A stretch of 64,000 nucleotides of DNA from 66-474 sp035281745 (lineage in GTDB: Bacteria > Pseudomonadota > Gammaproteobacteria > Xanthomonadales > Rhodanobacteraceae). Shown in pieces: positions 56,418-64,000 of this stretch. The stretch covers positions 82,288 to 146,287 of the forward strand of contig DATEDI010000028.1 of assembly GCA_035281745.1 (NCBI GenBank), given 5' to 3'. The notes below the pieces were generated by a model. It made no database searches, had not been told where the DNA came from, and worked only from the letters and a program-made list of their open reading frames with translations. The position numbers were made by a program, and so were the translations under genes. Numbering within the stretch: position 1 is the stretch's first letter; each line of letters opens with the position of its first letter.

Positions 56418-56890
56418 ACGTAACGCACGCCCACGATTTCATAATTGCGCTCGCCGGCCGGTGCATCGAAGCCGAAGCTGTCGCCTTCGTTCTTGCCGAT
56501 CATCGCGCGCGCAATGGGCGACGAAACCGCGATCAGGCCCTGCTTGATGTCGGCCTCGATGTCGCCGACGATTCGGTAAGTGACCTTGTCGCCGCTATCC
56601 GTGTCTTCGAGGTCCACCAGCGCCCCGAACACGACCTTGCCACCCGGGTTCAGCGTGGCGGGATCGATGATCTGCGCGGTCGAAAGCGCCGCCTCGATGC
56701 GCTGGATGCGGCCTTCGATGAAGCCCTGCTGCTCGCGCGCGGCGTTGTACTCGGCGTTTTCGCTCAAGTCGCCATGCGCACGCGCTTCGGCGATCGCGGC
56801 GATCACCTTCGGGCGGTCGACGGATTTCAGGTTGTCCAGCTCGGCGCGCAGGCGCTCGGAACCGGCTTTGGTCATGGGGGCTCGCTGCAT
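56414..56890 (-). CDS. greA: Transcription elongation factor GreA
   Basis: 158 residues from ATG 56890 (CAGGAG ribosome site). N-terminal coiled coil: AHGDLSENAEYNAAREQQGF then IEGRIQRIEAALS, with the acidic tip residues that reach the RNA polymerase active site. The C-terminal FKBP-like domain has ISSPIARAMIGKNEGD-type sequence (here VSSPIARAMIGKNEGDSFGF). GreA rescues backtracked RNA polymerase. It follows carB after a spacer containing a long inverted repeat. Confidence 0.96.
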   Translation of the reverse strand: MQRAPMTKAGSERLRAELDNLKSVDRPKVIAAIAEARAHGDLSENAEYNAAREQQGFIEGRIQRIEAALSTAQIIDPATLNPGGKVVFGALVDLEDTDSGDKVTYRIVGDIEADIKQGLIAVSSPIARAMIGKNEGDSFGFDAPAGERNYEIVGVRYV

Positions 56891-56939
56891 GTGCGGGACT
56901 CCTGTGTTGCGATTAAAAAGGAAACAAAAATGGAAAAAT

Positions 56940-57013
56940 GGGGTCAGAGTGCACTTTCGTCGAAGCGCCTGGCGGCGCCCGGGACCTAGCACTCGAAAGT
57001 GCACTCTGACCCC
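56940..57013. repeat. 20-base perfect inverted repeat between carB and greA
   Basis: GGGGTCAGAGTGCACTTTCG at 56940-56959 and its exact complement at 56994-57013, spaced by 34 bases. Units starting GGGGTCAGAGTGCAC are a familiar interspersed palindrome in Xanthomonadales, in my recollection of the REP type mobilised by RAYT transposases. It lies between carB and greA and could act as an RNA hairpin. Confidence 0.85.
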
Positions 57014-57026
57014 GGTTTTCCGGTTT

Positions 57027-60295
<3,269 letters not shown>

Positions 60296-60296
<1 letters not shown>

Positions 60297-61423
60297 CAGC
60301 GTGCCTCCTGCATCAGGTTCGCGAACCGTGCGAACAGATAAGCGATGTCATGGGGTCCGGGGCTCGCTTCCGGATGCCCCTGGAAACAGAACGCCGGTCG
60401 GTCGGTGAGTGTGAACCCCTGCAACGAACCGTCGAACAGCGAGACGTGCGTCGTGCGCACGTTGGATGGAAGCGTGGCGGGGTCGACTGCGAAGCCATGG
60501 TTTTGCGACGTGATCAGCACGCGGCCGTCGTCGAGATCCTTCACCGGGTGATTGGCGCCATGGTGGCCGAACGGCATCTTCAAGGTCTTCGCGCCGAGCG
60601 CGAGTCCCATCAACTGGTGACCGAGGCAAATGCCGAACAGCGGAATCTTCGCGTCGAGGAACTTGCGCGTCGCCTCGATCGCGTAACCGCAGGCCGCGGG
60701 ATCGCCGGGCCCGTTGGACAGGCAGATGCCATCGGGTTTCATCGCGAGTACATCGGCGGCGGGCGTTTGCGCCGGCACCAGCGTCACCTCGCAAGCTTGC
60801 TCCACCAGCAACCGCAGGATGTTGCGTTTCACGCCGTAGTCGTATGCGACCACCTTGTACTTCGCAACGGGTTTGCGAAAAGCCTGCGCGTCGAGATCAT
60901 AGGCGCCCTCCGGCCACGGCTGGCGTTCGCGAATGCTGACCACCTTCGCGAGATCGGCGCCGTTCAGACCGGGAAACGCGCGCGCCTTGGCGACGGCATC
61001 GTCGGCATCGATCGATTGACCTGCCACGATGCAGCCGTGCTGCGCGCCGCGATCACGCAGGATGCGGGTGAGCTTGCGGGTGTCGATGCCGGCAATCGCG
61101 ACAATGTTCTGGCGCCTCAGGTATTCGGGCAATGATTCGACGCTGCGCCAGTTGGATGCGAGCCGTGGCACGTCGCGCACGATCAGGCCCGCGGCTTGCA
61201 CCTTGCCGGATTCCTCATCGGGCGCGTTGCAACCGGTGTTGCCGACGTGCGGCGCGGTCAGCGTGACGATCTGCTGTGCGTAGGACGCGTCTGTCAGGAT
61301 TTCCTGATAACCCGTCATCGCGGTGTTGAACACCACCTCGCCCGCGGTGCTGCCGCTTGCCCCGACGGCCTCGCCGTGAAAGAGGGTTGCATCGGCAAGG
61401 GCGAGCAAGGCGGGCGTCGGCAT
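60296..61423 (-). CDS. carA: Carbamoyl-phosphate synthase small subunit
   Basis: About 375 residues from ATG 61423; the longer open frame is not supported. The N-terminal domain starts ALLALADATLFHGEAVGASG. The class I glutaminase domain has PLFGICLGHQLMGLALGAKT with the nucleophile Cys and FQGHPEASPGPHDIAYLFAR with the catalytic His and Glu. It hydrolyses glutamine and passes ammonia to CarB. First gene of the carA-carB-greA-ABC-F-rpfE-recJ run in this window. Confidence 0.97.
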
Positions 61424-61581
61424 GGGCAGATTCCGGATACAAGTTGACCCGCGAGCCGCGCGGGAGCGGGCTCGGGGAATCGGTGGTTCAGGCAAGCGGC
61501 AATGTTACCAGAAACCACTCATGCATTCATGGCCCGGGCTACCGTCGGCGATACAATGCGCGCATCGCAAGGACGAATCCC

Positions 61582-62277
61582 ATGCTCGCCGCTACACTGC
61601 TCGACCCCGCCCGGCTCGATCGCCCCGATACGCTGATCCGCAACGATCCGTTTCCGTTCATGATCGCGCACGGGCAGCTTCCCGACCAATCGCGGGCCGA
61701 TCTGGAACGCGATTTTCCGAAGTACTCGGGCGCTGGCTTCTTCCCCTACGACGAGAAAGAATGCGGTGCGTCCGTCCGGGCGCTGGTCGCTGCGCTCACC
61801 ACACCCGCGTTTGCCAGTGCGGTCGGCGCCAAGCTCGGCATCGACAACCTCGGCCAATATCCGACGTTGGTGACGATTTGCCGACATCTCAACAAGCGCC
61901 ACGGCACCATTCATACCGACAGCAAATCGAAGGTCGCAACGGCGCTGATCTATCTGAATTCCAGTTGGCACGACACCAGCGACGGCTGCCTGCGATTCCT
62001 TGCGAAAATCGACGACATCGACGCTTCGATCGCACCGGAAGTGAAGCCACTGTACGGCGAATTCGTGATCTTCAAGCGCGCCGACAATTCCTTCCACGGC
62101 CACCTGCCGTACGAAGGCGAACGCCGCGTGATCCAGGTCGCGTGGCTGACCAGCGAGGAAGAGAAGCAGCGCAAGACCCAGCGCGGGGTGGTAACCCGTT
62201 TCCTCAAGAAAATTGCCGGCGGGCTGGATCGAAAGTTCGGCGCCGGCCGCGATCGCAACGCCGCGCATCGGGATTGA
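61582..62277 (+). CDS. 2-oxoglutarate/Fe(II)-dependent oxygenase
   Basis: A 231-residue enzyme from ATG 61582 (AAGGA ribosome site). KRHGTIHTDSKSKVATALIY carries the His-x-Asp iron ligands; NSFHGHLPYEGERRVIQVAW carries the distal His and the Arg that holds 2-oxoglutarate. The family is related to prolyl 4-hydroxylases and is often linked to polysaccharide or peptide modification. The substrate is unknown. It is divergent from carA. Confidence 0.85.
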   Translation: MLAATLLDPARLDRPDTLIRNDPFPFMIAHGQLPDQSRADLERDFPKYSGAGFFPYDEKECGASVRALVAALTTPAFASAVGAKLGIDNLGQYPTLVTICRHLNKRHGTIHTDSKSKVATALIYLNSSWHDTSDGCLRFLAKIDDIDASIAPEVKPLYGEFVIFKRADNSFHGHLPYEGERRVIQVAWLTSEEEKQRKTQRGVVTRFLKKIAGGLDRKFGAGRDRNAAHRD

Positions 62278-62654
62278 TCCCCTGGCCAACCGCACGGGCG
62301 GTTCACCCGGCCTTCCTGCCTGCCAGAATGCCCTGCGACAGCTGTTTTTGACAGCCGCTTGCCGGCACTTGCGCCGTGCAAGGCGGCGGGCGTAATGTGA
62401 CTCGCGTCACATTCTGGGGAGGCATACGCTGACGGGTCCGTGGCCAAACCGTGCAGGATGCGCGGGGGGTATGCGAGGTTTCGACGGTGCGCGCGGTTGC
62501 CGCACTTGCCTTTCCCCGGCGGCCCCCATTCGCTTGCGGCGGAGGCCCGCAAGACGGGTGGCACCATCGACTACACGGACACCATCGCGCCTGTCGCTGC
62601 AGCATGCGTAGCGCGCATCAAGGCCTGCACCGTTGACTGCGCAAGCACGGCGTC
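62278..62654. other. Intergenic stretch with a Clp-type site and a decayed 5' gene end
   Basis: Contains the perfect palindromic CRP/Clp site at 62394-62413. Downstream of it, fragments in mixed frames lead into the ORF at 62655, which looks like a gene whose 5' part has decayed. Confidence 0.5.
62394..62413. promoter_or_regulatory. Perfect CRP/Clp-type binding site
   Basis: AATGTGA-CTCGCG-TCACATT is a perfect palindromic TGTGA-N6-TCACA site, the consensus for CRP and for its Xanthomonadales relative Clp. It lies about 240 bases before the 62655 ORF. Confidence 0.75.
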
Positions 62655-62975
62655 ATGTTCAACAGGCATGTCGTCGATCGTGAAACCGGCCGCGACACCG
62701 CAGCGGCGGCCAAGGCCAACTGGCCGTACTACTGGACCACCATGCGGATTGAGGGCGGTGGTGACGGCGCGCCCAACTACATCCTTGTGATCCGGAGCAA
62801 GGACTGGGCGGACGTCGGCACCGAACCCAATCCCGCGTTGTGGAAAATGGTGGCCAGTGTGTACGGCCAGGCTGACACGGATGCGCTGCGCAAATCGTTC
62901 GGCGAATCGATCGCAAAAGCGCCCGACCACTTCGACAAATACAACGCCGACCTCAGCTACAGCGCCGGCAAATAA
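62655..62975 (+). pseudogene. C-terminal part of a hypothetical protein, probably 5'-decayed
   Basis: From ATG 62655 the frame reads a coherent 106-residue polypeptide (ANWPYYWTTMRIEGGGDGAP, ILVIRSKDWADVGTEPNPAL, MVASVYGQADTDALRKSFGE). The preceding codons (LRKHGV) are in frame, but a TGA lies just before them. A longer ancestral protein therefore seems to have lost its N-terminus by frameshift, although a short genuine gene is possible. A strong hairpin terminator follows. Confidence 0.5.
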
Positions 62976-62988
62976 GCGCAAGTCCTTT

Positions 62989-63026
62989 CATCCGGGCGAT
63001 CCAACGTTGGTCGCCCGGATGTTTTA
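62989..63026 (+). terminator. Rho-independent terminator after the 62.6-kb gene
   Basis: CATCCGGGCGA at 62989-62999 pairs with TCGCCCGGATG at 63011-63021, an 11-base stem with an 11-base loop, followed by TTTT. It separates the decayed gene from the cytochrome gene. Confidence 0.85.
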
Positions 63027-63057
63027 CGTGTTCCGCCATCGTCGGTGAGGGGCTGTC

Positions 63058-64000
63058 ATGCGTACGCAATCAAGGGTTTCGATGGTCGTCGCAGCGATCG
63101 TGTTCGTGTCGCTCGTCTCCTGCGCTTCAATCGCTGCCACAAGCCGTGGCGCAACATCGCCCGACGGCGCGATCCGCGAAGCCGAGGCCTGGGCGTTCCC
63201 GGTGTTTCCTCCGCCACGTGACCCGCACGCGCCGGAGCCAAAGCCCGATCCAGGCATGGTGCTGCACGTGACCGGCAGCACGGTGAGTTACACGCAAGCG
63301 CAGATGGACGCCATGGACGATGCCGACTGGTTTCCGCAGGATCATCCGCCTGCACCACACATCGTGACTGAAGGTCGCAAACCGGCACGCCCCTGCTCCG
63401 AGTGCCATACGATCAGCGGCGCGGGCGTACCTGCCACCGCAACGCTGGACAGCCTGCCGAAGGCTTACATCCTCGAACAGATTGCGGCGTTCCACGCGGG
63501 CGAGCGCGGCACGGGCGGCCCCGCGACCGCGCATGACATGATCGACGAAGCGCGCGCGCTGACGCCGGCCGACTTGCAACAAGCCACCGACTATTTCTCC
63601 AGCACGCCGTTCGTCCCGCACGTGCACGTGGTCGAAACCACGACGGTGCCCAAGACGCATTGGAAATACTTCGTGCTCAAACCAGACAAGGGTAGGAGGC
63701 GCGAACCGATCGGCGAGCGCATCATCGAAACGCCGGTCGATTTCAAGGATTACGAGCACAGCGACACGCGCGTCGGATACGTGGCTTGGGTGCCGCCGGG
63801 CAGCATCGCGCGAGGCGCGGTGATCGCCGCGCAAGGCAAAGGTTCGGCGGCATCGTGCGAGTCGTGCCACGGCGCGAAACTGGAAGGCCAAAGCTTGCCC
63901 GGCATCGGCATCGTGCCGCCGCTGGCCGGCCGCTCGCCGACCTACATTGCGCGCGAGTTGATCCTGTTCCGCGAAGGCAAGCGCAGCGATCCAGCCGCCG
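63058..64000 (+). CDS. Di-haem cytochrome c lipoprotein (3' end outside the window)
   Basis: From ATG 63058 the frame stays open to the window edge (314 residues visible). The N-terminal segment VFVSLVSC matches a lipoprotein signal with Cys as the lipid-anchored residue. Two haem motifs are visible: PCSECHTISGAG near residue 119 and SCESCHGAKLEGQ near 266, each CxxCH. The long insert between them is not recognised. It should be periplasmic and membrane-anchored, acting in electron transfer. Confidence 0.88.
   Translation, partial: MRTQSRVSMVVAAIVFVSLVSCASIAATSRGATSPDGAIREAEAWAFPVFPPPRDPHAPEPKPDPGMVLHVTGSTVSYTQAQMDAMDDADWFPQDHPPAPHIVTEGRKPARPCSECHTISGAGVPATATLDSLPKAYILEQIAAFHAGERGTGGPATAHDMIDEARALTPADLQQATDYFSSTPFVPHVHVVETTTVPKTHWKYFVLKPDKGRRREPIGERIIETPVDFKDYEHSDTRVGYVAWVPPGSIARGAVIAAQGKGSAASCESCHGAKLEGQSLPGIGIVPPLAGRSPTYIARELILFREGKRSDPAA

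Overview
The window looks like a Xanthomonadales (Lysobacterales-type) gammaproteobacterial chromosome. The right flank carries carA-carB-greA-ABC-F-rpfE-like-recJ in one orientation, a gene order I associate with this order of bacteria. The DNA is GC-rich, with lineage-typical palindromic repeats and a perfect CRP/Clp-type site. This placement is inference from gene content; no rRNA or other phylogenetic marker was tested.

Layout. (1) 1-12.7 kb is a defence block on the plus strand: the end of a PD-(D/E)XK-like protein, a SIR2-HerA pair, and a type I restriction-modification operon (hsdM-hsdS-X-hsdR-Y) in which the extra genes X and Y have HEPN-like features. (2) 12.9-13.4 kb holds decayed mobilization-like and antitoxin-like genes. 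(3) 13.6-30.6 kb carries mostly metabolic, small-enzyme and envelope genes: methyltransferase, dienelactone-hydrolase-like lipase, acetyltransferases, CMD and GFA proteins, a glycosyltransferase, a UbiD/UbiX pair, and a divergent MarR/NmrA-like pair with a clear palindromic operator. There are also two antitoxin-like genes with no visible toxin and a TPR signalling-like membrane protein. (4) 30.7-39.6 kb is a DNA-repair cluster: MrfB-like exonuclease, MrfA-like helicase, a DUF2493 SLOG protein, a SRAP protein, DNA ligase D and a DUF3606 protein. (5) 39.8-44.5 kb has small and hypothetical genes, an IS3 remnant, SseB-like, and an XRE regulator with two operator palindromes. (6) 44.6-52.6 kb is an integrative module: three overlapping large tyrosine recombinases and a small HTH/coiled-coil gene (ginABCD-like, as in GInt islands), followed by a full-length RecJ-like gene. 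(7) 52.6-64 kb is the conserved flank: a truncated recJ, rpfE-like, ABC-F, greA, carB, carA, then a 2OG-Fe(II) oxygenase, a decayed gene behind a Clp-like site and a di-haem cytochrome c lipoprotein.

The most interesting observation is at 52.6 kb. The conserved-flank recJ stops after ...YAIAPRI, inside the motif that normally continues PRxNAAGR, and the next DNA is the recombinase module. That module runs in the same direction as recJ and ends with its own complete RecJ homologue. This looks like an island that inserts into recJ and carries a replacement downstream in the same transcriptional direction. The missing 3' part of recJ is nowhere in the window, so the other end of the island probably lies beyond base 1. 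If so, the defence and repair genes here could be island cargo, but this is not proven. The second notable system is the type I RM operon with two HEPN-like accessory genes around hsdR.
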